Source: Drosophila pseudoobscura
Lineage: Eukaryota > Arthropoda > Insecta > Diptera > Drosophilidae
Direction: 5' to 3'
DNA: 64,000 bases
Assembly: GCF_009870125.1 (NCBI RefSeq)
Contig: NC_046683.1
Span: 1,240,001-1,304,000 of the forward strand
The translations under genes were made by a program, and so were the position numbers. Every line of letters starts with the position of its first letter. The first letter of the stretch is position 1. The notes below the pieces were generated by a model, which was not told where the DNA came from, searched no databases, and saw only the letters and a list, made by a program, of their open reading frames with translations. This document shows positions 11,538 to 24,650 of this stretch, piece after piece.

Positions 11538-14520
11538 TCACTCCCCTACGTGTGTGTGCGTGTATGTCCTGGCGAAATGTTAAGTATGATTTACAAAATG
11601 GCTGCGTGCAGCAGCAGAAGCCATATCATCATAAATAGCATATACCTACATATATGTATATATATGGCAACGAAAGTGGAAAACGGTATTCATGAAAGAA
11701 GGCGGTAATCAATGGTGGCGACTGAAACGGAAATGCACATCAAAGGCCTCAAAGGCATATCCTCAACAATTCGAAATTCGAAACATGAAACGCTCTGGAA
11801 CTGTGGAACTGTGGAACTGAATGGCACAGCGATCGCATGCCTCAAAGGGATTTCGGATTACGGATTACGGATTGTTGTTGTAGCCAGGCAACCATTAAGT
11901 TTCCCATTAATTCCACAGCCAAAAATAATCAGAGTTATGAAAAAAATGGCTAAAAATGTATAATATTATTTTAGAAAATGTTTATTGTTTGCCATTGAGA
12001 GATTAGCTACGGATCAAATATGAATGCCAAGAACAGAATAATGCACCATATTTGTACCCAGTACACAAAGAGTAAAGGGGTGTATCAGCTTCGTGCAGAC
12101 ACAGATCATTATTCATTGCTACAGCCAGAAGGATCAGCCCGAAGAATCAGTCCTTGCCAGTTGTTCGCTCTCTTTCCCACCCAGTGCCGCCACCTGGCGG
12201 AGTGAGGGAGATAGTATAATGAGATGGAAGCCGCTAGAATATTTCTCGTTGGGTTGAATATATTGGATATGGTTACATAAATCATAAGACTGCATAGATA
12301 CCAACTGAGTACAGGGTATTACAGTGGTTTTATACCACGTTTCCCGCCCGACTATAAAAAATAAAATTTAAATTATAACCCTCGAGCATTTGTATCTTTG
12401 TCATAAATCGATTAATTAATGTTCTGTCCTCGTTTTTTTTTTCATTTTCCAATATGTTTTTTGTTTGTTTGTGTTCTAATTAAATGTGCAACATATTTGA
12501 AATGTCCGCCATTCGTGGCATTGAAATTAATCGTCTCTTACTGTTGGGCTTTTTATGCTTTTTTTTGCTATAATTTTTCTGCCATATTTCGAAAGCCGCA
12601 AAGACTCCAAACTTTGTATAGTTCCCAGGGGGAAAGTGAGGACAGTGGGGGGTCGAGGCCAAGAAAAGTCGACAGGAATATCGACTTGGAGTTGCACAGT
12701 TGCACAGTTGCTGTTTCTGTTACTCTGTCATAAATCCAACGACAAAATAAAAATTGCATAAAGAATAAGAATGCAGCAGAAGAAAAAGGCAAAAAACGAA
12801 ATAGAAAACGAAAAAAAATGGAAATAAAATTACGTGAAACAGACGCAGACGAGGATGGCGACAGCAGTCGGATAAATATATATACGTACATACTCGTATA
12901 TATCCGCACAAGCACTCCAGTACGGGTACGAGTAGGGGGGGGTCCGTGTATATTTATTTTGCATGTCGCCTAACTTATATTTGTTTGTTTCGTTTTCTTG
13001 ACTTTTGTACAGTTCTTTTGTACGTTTTTTCGTGACGTTTCGGGATCATTGCATGGCTGAAAAGCCAGCGAGTGGGTTGGAAAAGTTGCGCCTGGCACAG
13101 AGTCAATGATGCACAAAACTACGAGAGGCAGGCGGCCGCAACAATGAGAACGAAGCCCGAAGCCTCTCCTGAAGCGGAGATACTATACAACCGAAAGGTA
13201 TATGAGGCCTTTAGGACCTTTCTCGGCTTAGGGTATATATCCGATGGCCAGAGGACCAAACGTCAGGCCTGCTCCTGCTCCTGCTGCTCCTCCTCCACTG
13301 AGAGACGTTCTGGGCACGTGCACATTGCGCATACGCCTCATCGCACATCAGGATAGAGGAAATTGGTGGAGGCGGCTTTATCTCATACGAGTTAGAGTAC
13401 GAGTACTAGGAATAGTACGAGTATGAGTACGAGTATATACATATATGTGTATAAATAACTGAGAAATATTGTTTAATATACCTCGCAAAAAGATGGGAGC
13501 CCTTGAGGAATCATTGGAGATTGTCAATTGATCATTGGGCCGGGGGGGATATTGGGCTGGGGACTGGGGAATGGTCCAATACATTCCATCGTGATCCGAG
13601 AGATGCTTCGCTGAATGTCAAGGCCTGGCTACCCCACATGCCAGTGCCTAGACCTGGGCCTGTCTGCCACATGCCCCATGGGATTTTGATCGATGACTTG
13701 GTTTGAGCTGATTGACTGGCTCGCAAAGCGATTGACTCGGCGGCTGACTGAGTGACTGACTGACCGACTGAATGAATGATTGAGTGAGCGACTGAAAGAC
13801 GACCATCTAGGAGCAGACCTAACAAATGATGTTGGTCCCCGGCCAAAACAAAGGACTACTAGCCACGTATCTCTCTCTCACTGCCCACTGCTCGTCCTGC
13901 CTGTCACGACTTGGTCTTGGACTTTGAATTATGGTAAGAACGAAAAAGTTTTGGCTTAGTAGCAGGGTCAGGGGTCGGGGCTTGGGGCCACGCACAGATA
14001 AGCAGCAATGTCGAAAGTTTTGATTGAAATTAATAATTTCCAATTGGTATTTTAGGCGGCACTTTCTCCCTTATCCTGCCTCCCCCGCTGAAATCCTGCG
14101 GGCCCCTTTGAGGGCCAGAAGTTTTCAATTTGCGCCCAGTCCTCCTCGTACACTTGCCCCTGGACAGTGGGCCGTACTTCAGGTGATTCAGGCATTCCAT
14201 TTACATGCCGTATCTGTGGCCTACTCGTGCCCCACTGTGGCAAGTGCTTTCCCATCTACCATCTACCATCTCCCATCTGCCATTTCCATTGCCATTTCCT
14301 TCTGCTCTGACTGCTCTGACTATCCAAAACTAAAGTCTAAATATCCTGGCACGCCTGAACTGCTTCCTTTTTGCCGCTGCTGCTGCCGCTGCTCCTGCTG
14401 CTGCTGTCGCTTTGTCCGGAGTTGCAGGGATGGCTAAAAGTTTCCATTGGTTTGTTCCCTGGCCCTAGCTTCTGGAGCCGGGGCCTTCACTTTCAGCCGG
14501 ATATCGAGTCAGCCATTCCC

Positions 14521-14569
14521 GCTGTTGTTGCTGTTGTTGCTGTTGTTGCTGCTGTTGTTGCTGTTGTTT
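14521..14569. repeat. (GTTGCT/GTTGTT)n array
   Basis: A trinucleotide-based array of GTT and GCT units, about 49 bp. On the minus strand it would read as polyglutamine (CAA/CAG), but no exon structure surrounds it. Confidence 0.9.
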
Positions 14570-16530
14570 ATCGTGACATATTTGTGGCACCCAATGGAAG
14601 GAGTACGAGTACGAGTATGCAGGCGGAAGTATGCTTTTCTTTGGCTTGTTTCCTGTTGCCATCTGCGGGGAGACGGGGTAGAACTGCTTCATCTCCATCT
14701 CCAGCTGATGTTTGCCCCTGCTGCAGCTCCACACAAACATCTCCATCTCCATCTCGATTTCATTTGCTTGCTGCTTAGAGGGCAACTCCAGCGGACTCTA
14801 TGTACATGGATGGGTGGGGTGGTGGGTGTTGGGTATTGGGGGGGCATTGAAAATTTCCAATCAAATTCAGTCAGCGTGAAACCAGAAATGTTGCCCTAAC
14901 AGCTCTTCCTGGCTGCAGTTTTCCCAGGCAGTGGCTTTCCTTCCCCTTCCTTTCCGTCCGACAGCAGACAGCAAAACACTTCAAAAAATGGCGCACTGCA
15001 TAAATTTCCATTCGAATCGCAACATTTTTTTTGTTTTACCATCGATTTCCAAGGGCCGAGATACCAATTATAAAGTGATAATCATATAGCCGAGAAGGGG
15101 CATGATCTCGGAAGGGGATGGGGGTGGCGGTGGGTGTGGGGGTGGGGGTGGGATCAATGTCTGTCTAAGTTTTCGGGACTCAAAGCTCAATGCGGTGCCG
15201 GTGAAGCCTTCTGTTCTTGTTGTTTGCTTTGGCAATTTGCAGCTGCCACCCACATACACTCACAAGCAGTCACACAGACAGACAGAGCCACAGTGCCACA
15301 GAGAGAGGAAGACAGACACAGATACAGTTACACTGATACAGATACATATACAGATACAGACAGGTGCATTTGTGGTTGCACGCAAATTGGTGCAAGTTGC
15401 CAATTGCCGATTATTCCAGGCAACGTGCAGCGTGCAACTGGCTTCTGGCCACCCCTTTCTGTTGCCCCCTCCCCCTTCCTGTTTCTGCCGCATTCTTGGC
15501 TGCTTCTGCCTGCAGACTCCTGGACTTTTAGTGCTTCTCAAACGCTAGCCCATGCTGGAGGCCCAAAGGAGGAGCCAGTACACACACACACACACACAAA
15601 TCCCTCATTAGCCATTTGAAGATTTCCCCATCCCGATTGCCATTAAATTGCATTCTTCCTGCCATTGAAGTCGTCACTGGATCCACTCAACTGTTTCTCT
15701 CCCTGGCCTTTGCGTTGCACCAGTCAGTACCCTTGCAATGGGTACAATGCCTTTGAGTATATCTTTGCAGAAAAAATACCTTTAGCTAATTGAATTGAAT
15801 TGAATTTAGCTCGAATTGGGTGCGTGGACTAACGTGAAAGAACTTCCAGGCTCTCTGACAGTACTTCAAAGAGGGTACTCCCCTGCTGATGCGACTCAGA
15901 CTCTGAGTGATTGATCGTAGACGGGGTGCATTCTACAGGTACTCGCATTTGAAACTATAAACCATTTTTGTTTATTTTTTGAATGTATTTCAGCTTGAGC
16001 CAGCGAGTCGGAATCTTGATGTTTGTTACCTTGAGGTCTGCCTGTCATTTGGACAAATATTCAGATGCTTGTACAGCTCTTGCCGCCAGACAGATATTTA
16101 TCCACAATGTTTTCGGACACACACTTCCACACACATATTTCTCCTGTCTAACGATGTAACCAATAAAAACTGCATCGCCATGGAAAAATCAACCTGCCAG
16201 GACACCGGGACACGGACAGGAGGAGGAAAGGCAGTCGGCCGGCTGGTCAGTTGGGCACATGTCGAGGTGGTCTTGCTGGGATGCCAGCTGGATGCTGGAT
16301 GCTGGAAGCTCCATCCTGTCCTTCGAGAGGGGGCCTCCTGGTGACAGTTTGCTCTGTGAGACAGTGGCGTGGAAGGAATGGGGGGAGGGGGGCGCTGCTT
16401 CGCTGTTCGCTGTTGGAATCTTTAAGATGCGGCACCGCCTCTGACTCCCGGCATTCCTCCTGTGACATGCTGCACTTTTGGCCATATTTTATTTTCCACT
16501 GCGGAGCAGCATTCGTTATGGCCCTGACAA

Positions 16531-16573
16531 CGGACAGGACGGGACAGGAGAGGACAGGACAGGAAAGGACAGG
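16531..16573. repeat. (GGACA)n pentanucleotide array
   Basis: Imperfect tandem GGACA/GGGACA units. A similar array of the same unit lies at about 31228-31266. Confidence 0.9.
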
Positions 16574-18195
16574 TCCCATAGTCGTACGCTTGCTGCTTCA
16601 CTCCGATATTAATGATGGTGCCCCTCCAGTCGAACAGGATAATTCCAAGAGAAGTCGAGGATAACCAATTGATGGCTGGACCCAGCCTTGGCATGGAAAC
16701 TCTATCTCTATCGCTCTTTCCAACTACATCTATCTATATGTTGGACCATCTGACGCGGCCATCTGTCCGTCGGTGGCTCATGACACTAGGCCCAAACGTC
16801 CGGTGTTCTGTCCGTGGCCCCTCATCAAGGTCGCAGGCCACAGGTAGGCCCAGGTCCATAATGCCAGGTGATTTGTTAGACTGCTCGCCCCATCTTATCC
16901 CATCCCATCCCATATTTCCTTCCTGGCCTTTGTCCCAGGGGCTTGTTTAGCCCCCCGTTGTCCCCGAGGCATCCACCTGAAAAATTCCACAATGCCAGGG
17001 GCATTCGCCTTCTCCATCTCCATCTCCGGCTGGGGATTGGTGGTAGCTCCTTTCGGCTCCGCAGACAAATTTGCATGCCATTTGTCGTGAATTTCATTTA
17101 AGATTTATTTAAATTTTCTGCTTTCTCCATCTCCGGGTTCCGGGTTCGGGGCTCGGGGCTCGGGGTTCCGGGTCCTGGGGCCTTCGCCCTCGCCCCATGC
17201 CGCTTGGGTGCGTGTGAACTTTTGGCCGCATCATTTTCACATCTCCTTGTTTTGTTTAACGGCGTTGATATGATAATTTGCTTACCATTTCTGTTCTGTT
17301 GTTCTTCCCCTGGCTAATGCTGTGGTCTGTGGTGGCCAGCAGTGCGAGACAGTGGGACTAGAACTCTGATCTGGCCAAGAAATGCAATTAAACACTTGGA
17401 TCAATATTTTCTCAACAGATACTTGGATCAGATCGTTGTGTTCTCCCGAAATCGGGAGCTCGCATATTTTTGTGGCGCCGCCTAAAAGCAGGAAACACTT
17501 TTTAAGTGGTTTGCTCGTGCGACATAGATGAATCGGAATAAATTTAATGCTAATGCGCCTACGGATGTAAGAAAACACTCGCACACATCCAGGAGGAGGT
17601 GGGAGACCAAACTCTCTCAGGAAAAGCCATTGGGGTAGGAGAAGAGAGAGAGTTGGAGATTGGGGGAACTGCAAACAGCTTATTTTGCATTTGAGTAATG
17701 TGCGTGAAATTATTCGAGTGTGTGTATGTAATTAATGTGCCCTGGCTGTCTGCACCCCCCACCCCGTCAGCCTCCTCCGCACTGCTGTCTGGCCATTCCT
17801 GCCTTTGGTTACACTTTATTTCGAATTATTTGCACATTTACTGCCTTGGCGCCCTCTCTCCAACAAACACCAACATTATTTTCACATCATTTAATTTAAT
17901 GCACGACCAGGGATGGGGTGGCGGAAGCCATGGGGACGGGGGTAGGGTGTAGGGGCTAGGGGCCAGGGGATGGGGGCATAAAAAATATGGCCAAGCTTGT
18001 TGTTTGCTTTTGTTTAACATTTTATTTCACTTGTTGTTGGCTGCCGTCTTACACCTTACACCCAGAACAGAGAGAGAGAACCCTCTGCCGGCCGACCAAC
18101 GGGCCGGCTAATAAATGCCAAAGCAACGCGACGAACAAGGCACTAAAAATTTGTACAGAACAAGGACGATGACAGGGCACTAAGCAGGTGGTCGA

Positions 18196-18211
18196 GGGGG
18201 GGGGGGGGGGG
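18196..18211. repeat. poly(G) run of 16
   Basis: Sixteen consecutive G followed by AGGGG; a possible G-quadruplex former. Confidence 0.9.
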
Positions 18212-18278
18212 AGGGGACCCCCAAACAGTTTTGAAAACTGTAATTATTTTAAGGGATTCTTTATGCTAAACAGAGGAG

Positions 18279-18319
18279 GAGCTGGAGCTGGAGCTCTAGC
18301 TGGAGCAGGAGCAGGAGCA
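18279..18319. repeat. (GGAGCT)n array
   Basis: Imperfect tandem GGAGCT and GGAGCA units, the same motif class as the array at 9925-9960. Confidence 0.85.
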
Positions 18320-19455
18320 CCCTCGAGCAGGCCAAATTGAAACAGCAGCGTTGAGGGGGTGGTTGGGTGCTGGGTGGAGCCCTGTGCTGTGGTGCGGTCT
18401 GTCAGGTGCAAAGTGGCAACGGCCTAGCAATGAATAATTACATTTTAATAGAGTGTCCATGGGAAGTGTTTTAAAAACATTTTTCGAGCTCAGTCTACAT
18501 GGCGGGGGCGGACACCGGCGGAGCGTTCGGGGTTGGGTTTTGGGGTTGGTCAAACCCCAAAAGAGGGTGGCTTTAAATCGTTTGGGGTCTTATAAATTTG
18601 TATTTAATTTATTTAATCTTGTGTGCTAGAATTTGGGATTGAATTTAATGTTGATTTTAATCAATTCAATGAACATTTTTACGAGGGGCAGAAAACGACT
18701 TCCCTTGGCATCTACTGTCTCTCCCGCTCTCGAAATCTCTCTCTCTCTCTCCGCCTCTCTCTGTGTCACTGGCCGTCGTTATATTGTTTTACAGCATTTT
18801 GCATATGTTGTGCGTTATCTGCTCTCCCACTGTCATAATAAAATGTTAATACAATTTTCGAGCACAGATTTGGGTGCCATAAAGCGGCAGCGCATAATGA
18901 GTGGCTCGCCCTCGCCGTCGCCCTCGCCCCATCCTCCAGTGCCCTGGGTACCTGCATGTCCTGTCTCCTCCTCCTCCACCTCCTGGCTGGCAAATCATTT
19001 TACGGTTATGGGTCGCGTCGACTGGCCGCATTTGAATAACCATAAAACACTTTTGGCCACCGAAAGGCGGGTGCCATGCCATGCCATGCCGGGGGGGGCC
19101 CTGGCCATGGTCGTAGATGTGTGGCACGGTGGCAGTGGCATCAGGTGCGAATGGCCACCAAATCCAATGAATGTCAATGATGTCGTTGTCGTTGTCGTTG
19201 TGGCAAATGGCAGACGATGCGAATTTATGCCGCACATAATACAATTTTGCCCCACGCATGTGCATGGGGGACCACCAAATTGTGTATTTGCTTACGGCCG
19301 TATCCGTGTTCGTGTATCCGTAACCGCCCCGAGATAAGCTCCATTATCGGCCAAGGCCCCTCAAAAATCCCCCCAAAAATAAAAGACGAATTCTTAAGTG
19401 GAAACCAGAAAAACAAAGTAACATTGCACTGAAGCGTGCAGATGATTTTGAACAT

Positions 19456-19461
19456 TTTATT
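19456..19461 (-). terminator. poly(A) signal AATAAA for the small gene
   Basis: AATAAA on the minus strand, 76 nt past the stop codon of the 76-codon ORF. Its position supports that ORF being a real gene. Confidence 0.6.
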
Positions 19462-19536
19462 TGGATAGCAGGCTTGAAGCTGAACGTAGACAAGCTACTA
19501 TCGAACATTGGCGGCACCCCGGCCCGCCCCGCCTTC

Positions 19537-19767
19537 TTACAGGACCAACATTATCGATTCAATGACGCGGCGTGGCACCTTGATGGTGCCCAAGTAGCGC
19601 GGCGCCACCTTCCCGGGCTCGTAGGCAATGCAAGTGCGCATCACGATCGGATCTTCTGTCTTTTGGGCCACGGTTCCGATCAGTACGCTACCGGCAGCGG
19701 GCGGTAGGGGCTTGTTGTCCACCGGCTTGGGCTTTGGCTCAGGTGCCTCATTCATCGGGCACGTCAT
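19537..19767 (-). CDS. small uncharacterised protein, 76 residues
   Basis: A complete ORF with an ATG start, rich in GC-ending codons, unlike the repeat-derived frames around it. The product starts MTCPMNEAPEPKPKP, has a proline/lysine-rich head (residues 8-25), then a more ordered part with two cysteines in all (Cys3, Cys51), and a hydrophobic C-terminal tail ending SIMLVL. There is no signal peptide or clear membrane helix, and I do not recognise the family. A downstream AATAAA lies at 19461-19456. Upstream on the same strand a donor-like AAG|GTAAAA (about 19850) and an acceptor CTTTAAG just before GGTCAACTAACG would fit a short 5' UTR intron of about 60 nt. It is the only coding unit I can support between Idgf4 and the fibrinogen pair. 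The alternative is a chance ORF, which I think less likely. Confidence 0.65.
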   Translation of the reverse strand: MTCPMNEAPEPKPKPVDNKPLPPAAGSVLIGTVAQKTEDPIVMRTCIAYEPGKVAPRYLGTIKVPRRVIESIMLVL

Positions 19768-20865
19768 CTCTTCGTTAGTTGACCCTTAAAGAGTTATTTT
19801 TAGAAAACACTTTTACACAAATATTCAAAACTTTTTTGCTTTTTTTTTACCTTTTTGTTTGTTCAGGGAAATTTTTAGTAAAATATATATGTATATTAAA
19901 TAATCACTGGGAATCTACGAAGTGTTCCGTTCACGTTCAGCGTTTGTATTGAATGAGAGATTCCATTGGGGGTTTTGATATATAACTAAACGAATGCCTT
20001 GCACTCAAAATTTTGTATATTTTTGTGTCTTTTCTGTGATTCTTGTCTTTTATCAGTTCTGCATTTACTCAGCTGTCATTTCAGTTGGGATGTACGATAT
20101 ACGATATACGATAGGATATATGGCTCTGATCTTAGCAGTTCTTTCGATAACACTCCTTGATAATTCTCTGCCGGTCTGCGCTGGGGGTACAAGTACAATA
20201 ATTATGCGTTTTGCCTCAATGCGGCCTCAATGCGTTTGATTTTCTTGGCAACCCCTGGCACAGCCCTGGCACAACCCCTAAGAATACGCTGAACTTTCAC
20301 CTGAGCGGCTCAAAAAGTTACAGAAGTCTTTGGGTCGGCCACAGAAATCAAACTCATGAATAAACAAGAACCGGAAAAGCAAAGGGGAAAGTTATTAGTT
20401 TTCCCGCAAGAAAACGAAGAAGAGATTCGGAGACGGAGCGGGAGTGGGAGTGGGAAACCAGGGTCCTGGGTCCTGGGTCCGGGGTCCTGGCGCCTGGCTC
20501 CTGACTCCTGGGTCGTGGCTCCTGCGTTCTCTCAAGTGTTGCACAAACAAGAGGCAGCCAAAATTAAATGAAAGCCACAAAAAAGGGTTGGCGGATGGTT
20601 GGGGGAGGGCAGGGTAGAGGCGAGTAGTCGCTGGCCGGCGAGATGAAAGGCAGATTCAAATGGAAATATTCTAATTCTTTTGCCAAAAATGCGGGATTGA
20701 AATTGAAATGAAATTGTGCCGCGGCGAATTAATTGAAAATATTTTACATTTTCCCGCTGCCCGCCAAAGTATGCAACAGTTTTTTCCGGTTCTCTTCCCT
20801 TGCCCCCTGCCACCACCTTTTGATCACTTCCTTTGGGTTTGGTTGCTTGTGCTTTGGCGCGCTTT

Positions 20866-20890
20866 GATTTTGATTTTGATTTTGATTTTG
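20866..20890. repeat. (GATTTT)4 array
   Basis: Four tandem copies of GATTTT. Confidence 0.9.
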
Positions 20891-21200
20891 GGGGCAACCG
20901 CAACAGCCATCGACCAGGACCAGCAGCAGCAGCAGCAGCAGAAGGAGGCCCGTTGTTCTTAGGTCAAAATTCTTAGCATTGCCCCGAAATGCGCTTTGAT
21001 TGCGTATTTGCCTCCAACTGGGGGCATTCCGCACTGGCCATAGAGGACCCCTGATCCCCGTAGCAGGGAAGACCCGCACAAAGCAACGGCATTAATTGGT
21101 TAATTGGAAGGCATTTCAATCATTCTGATTTCGGTATTTCGGCTCTGAGCCCTGAGCCTTGAGCCTTGAGCCTTGAGCAGCTCGGGCATCGTCTTGGGGT

Positions 21201-21252
21201 TTGCTTTGGCTTTGGCTTTGGCTTTCGCTTTGGCTTTAGCTTTCGCTTTGGC
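21201..21252. repeat. (GGCTTT)n array
   Basis: About eight imperfect copies of GCTTTG/GCTTTC, preceded at 21149-21178 by a GAGCCTT heptamer array. Two different short-unit arrays lie almost side by side. Confidence 0.85.
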
Positions 21253-21478
21253 AGTAGAAATCTCATTTGGCAGCTGGCATTCTCGTTGCCAAGATTAAAC
21301 ACTGCAAATGCCCAAAAGCGAGTGCTTTTGGTGGCAACAAAAGCGAACGAAAAGCGGAAAAGTGTCACGCCAAAGAGCCCAGAGACCAACGGCACGGAAC
21401 CGAACAGAACGGATCGAGTCCATCGAGAATGGGACACAGTCTCTTGAAAAATGATACGTGTGTACGGACGAAGGGGGT

Positions 21479-21496
21479 GGGGGGGGGGGGGGGGGG
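21479..21496. repeat. poly(G) run of 18
   Basis: Eighteen consecutive G inside a larger G-rich block. Confidence 0.9.
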
Positions 21497-23626
21497 AGAG
21501 GGGGAGCAAGCCTGTTCTGTTCTTCTGTTCTCTCGAATCAAATTAAAATGCTGCAAAAAAGCGGAAAATTATAGCAAACAGTGGAGCAGTGGATGGAGCA
21601 GTGTGTGAGGGGGGAGGAGCGCAGAGGAGGCCGCAAGGCTGCCAGGGGCCATAAGGGAAATTGTTGCAGCGCAGATAGAAAGAAAACATGAGCACACACA
21701 CAAATACACACACACACACAGCGTAATATATACAGACAAATACACTCACATGCTGACAGGCCGTCGGCAGCGCATTATGAAAGAATTTTACAAACAAACA
21801 ACAAAAAAACGAAGGAAAGTGCCCAAAAGGCTGGCCGAAGCCGAAGATACCCTTGCATATTCATGGCTTCTATGCGAGGAACACTTATCGGGCATACCCT
21901 CCGCCAGCAAGGGTATACAAAACAGGGAAAAAACAGCGGAAAAATGCACAGCCGGAAAGCAACCGAGAAGGGAAATAAAAACCGCTGCCCGTGCCGCGAG
22001 AGGGGTGGCGGAGGGGGAGAGGGAGGGGGAGAGGGAGAGGGGACAGCAGCAGAGGGGCAGCCGGAGGAGCCACAGGCTCATTGACAACATCTTGCAAACG
22101 GATTAAGAGCAAAAACTCATTAAAATTATGTTGGCCATGCATTAAATGCAATTCAATGCCGGCAAAACTTTGTCCACTCCACTCCACACCACCCACAGCC
22201 ACAGCCACCGCCAAAGTCCTGCCCCTGGTTGCTGGCTCCTGGCTACTGGCTCCCCCCCTGGTGCTCCCCCTGGTTCTTCTGCTTCTGCTTCTGGGTCTGG
22301 GTGCTGGTCCTTCAGCCTTTGTCCGGGACACTTAATGCGGTCTTTGTTGAGTGTTAAATACAGTTTTGGCCCACGGACAACCGTGTGCATGAGCCTGTCC
22401 CTGCCATATGTGGAAAGATTAAGGTGGAACCATAAGCCACAAAGTACCTACAGATACATATGTGTACCTATATACCGAGTAAATCTGCGAAACTGGAATG
22501 TCAGATGAGCTTTCCACATGTACAAATTACAGGAAAGGTTTCCTTTCCCTCTCCGATTTTCCATCCATCAAAAGAAGGAATATTTAGCATAACTGGCAAA
22601 CTCGTTCAATGGCTATGCCCTTCTGTATGCCTAAGGTGGATTTACGGGCCAAGTGGCACATGAATTGCATCTGCCATTGCCAGAGCGGCCAAAGTTGGGA
22701 CCTTTTTCTATTAGCCAGAGACTCGCTGGATGGCTCGTGGATGGCCAGTGGATCATTGATTTATAGTTTTCAAGCGTAATTGTCAGTGGATGAGAGAATC
22801 GAATCAAAACCCAGAGACACGGACGGAGAGCGGGAGAGAGGGAGCATCAATGCGAATGAGCGAGCCCAACCGACCGCAAATCCCTTAACACATTTGTCAA
22901 CACTTCGTCATTGTCAAAGGGGCACGTGGGGCGGGGGGGCCGGGGGGCTGCCAGAAGCCAAATGCCAGATGCCAGAGGGGAGGTAACTTTTTGAACAAAC
23001 ATTTAATACACTCCACTGGACGAGGAGGAGAACGAGAACGGGAACGAGGACTGTTCATTTCTCTTGGCCCCTTTTAACCCGGACCTCGGTCCCAGTCGCA
23101 GTCCCGGTATCCCCTTGAGGAGCCCAAAACAAATCAACAGCGATGAGCACAAATGGCAGCAGCCATAACAACTCTATCAAGCTTATTTCGATGGGCAAAC
23201 AGAACAGAACTGAACACAATACCTACAGAGAAAGACAGAGAGAGGGACAGGCAGGAGGACAAGGGAAAAGGGACAAGCGACAAAGGACAGTTTGGCATTT
23301 TGACAAACTGTGTCAATAGTATTTTTATTTGTGTCCAATTTGTTGGTGGAAACAAACACGCCGTGAGCCTCTGCCTCTGCCACTGCCACTGTCACTGGCA
23401 CTGCCCTGGTGATGAACTCTTCCATTTCTGGTAATTCTCCCACAAAGAATAGGAGCACACGCTTTCATCTCTAACCCTCTTTCTCTTTTCTCTCTCACTG
23501 GGTTCTGGCAGTTTTCAAAGCCATTTACAGCGTTTAAAGTTAACAAGCGAACAAATAACAAAAAGTCAACAATGTCCACACGCAGACCAGACCCTTTCCC
23601 CTACCGGCAGACTCCTGCCACCCGGC

Positions 23627-23657
23627 ACCCGCCACCCGCCACCCGCCACCCGCCACC
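23627..23657. repeat. (CCGCCAC)n heptamer array
   Basis: Four tandem copies of CCGCCAC; short pyrimidine-rich sequence flanks it. Confidence 0.85.
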
Positions 23658-24614
23658 GCAAGTGTCAAAAATGTGTCGTCTTTCCCCCAGAAGGATCATC
23701 GTTTCAATTTGTAAAGGTTCATTGCTGTCGAGGACTTTATTTGAATTGCTGGCTGAGACGTAGACGTTGACCTGCCAGCGACCTTCACACAACCCCACCA
23801 GAAGGCTCTCCCAATCCCAACACCCCAATACCCCGATACCAATCCCAAACGCACTCCCCCTACGACCCATTCGAGCAGCAGTACAATCAAAGATACAGCC
23901 AGAGGAGCTAAGAAGAGCCCTGAGGAGTCACACACACACACACAGAAAGAGAGAGAGACGGAGAGAGAGAGCCTGGCACACACAAACACGGGTCCACATC
24001 CCGTTTAATGTTCATTTCTTACGGTTTGTTAAGTTCTTCAAATGTGTCAGTCTTTGGCCCAGAATCGTTTTGTCTTCAACTGCAAATATCCTGGCTCCTT
24101 GGCTCCCTGGCTCCTGGCTCCTGGCTCTGGGCTATGCTCCAATCTGCTGTCTCCAACAGGGAAGAGCGGAGTGGAGTGGGTTCTGAGGAGACAAATGAAT
24201 ATTAATTAGAGCTCTGAACTCGAAAAGAAAACCAAACTGGAATTAATGGACAAGTAGCCAGCTCCAATCCAAGTCCAAGAAAGGAAAGGCTATATATAGA
24301 TGGACATTTCCAGAAGCTCCAGCTCCAGCTGCAGAAGCTCCTGCAGCTGCAGCTGTGCCTGCAGGTGTAAGCATTTGGACAGTGGACGGACAAGCCTTCG
24401 TTCGATTGGTCTAATGTCCGACAAAATTTCAGTGGAAAACCCAATTGAAATTAATTAGTTCCGCCAATCGTGATCCTCGTGGGGACTATACAGGGAGTAT
24501 CCAGTAGTACAGGATGTGGCATCTCCCGCCTGAAATGTGTGGCAACAGTTAAGGAGTCCCGCCGCATGCATCCAGGCGGCAACCTCATATCATTTACAGT
24601 CAGTTTATTTAAGC

Positions 24615-24650
24615 GTTGCCGTTGCCGTTGCCGTCGCCGTCGCCGTTGCC
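24615..24650. repeat. (GTTGCC/GTCGCC)6 array
   Basis: Six tandem hexamers, with a T/C change in the two central copies. Confidence 0.9.

Larger units (their letters stand above)
8400..19455. other. 11-kb gene-free region upstream of Idgf4
   Basis: No coding exon could be supported. The first one to two kilobases probably hold the Idgf4 promoter and leader exon. The region contains a GAGCTG hexamer array (9925-9960), a CCCGG repeat near 9648-9665, a palindrome ACATACATATGTATGT (10198-10213), a CATACAC array (10968-10998), an 18-C run (11520-11537), a GTTGCT array (14521-14569), a GGACA array (16531-16573) and a 16-G run (18196-18211). A short block around 12150-12210 with a CCGCCACCTGGCGG motif resembles dispersed repeat sequence. 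Confidence 0.55.
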
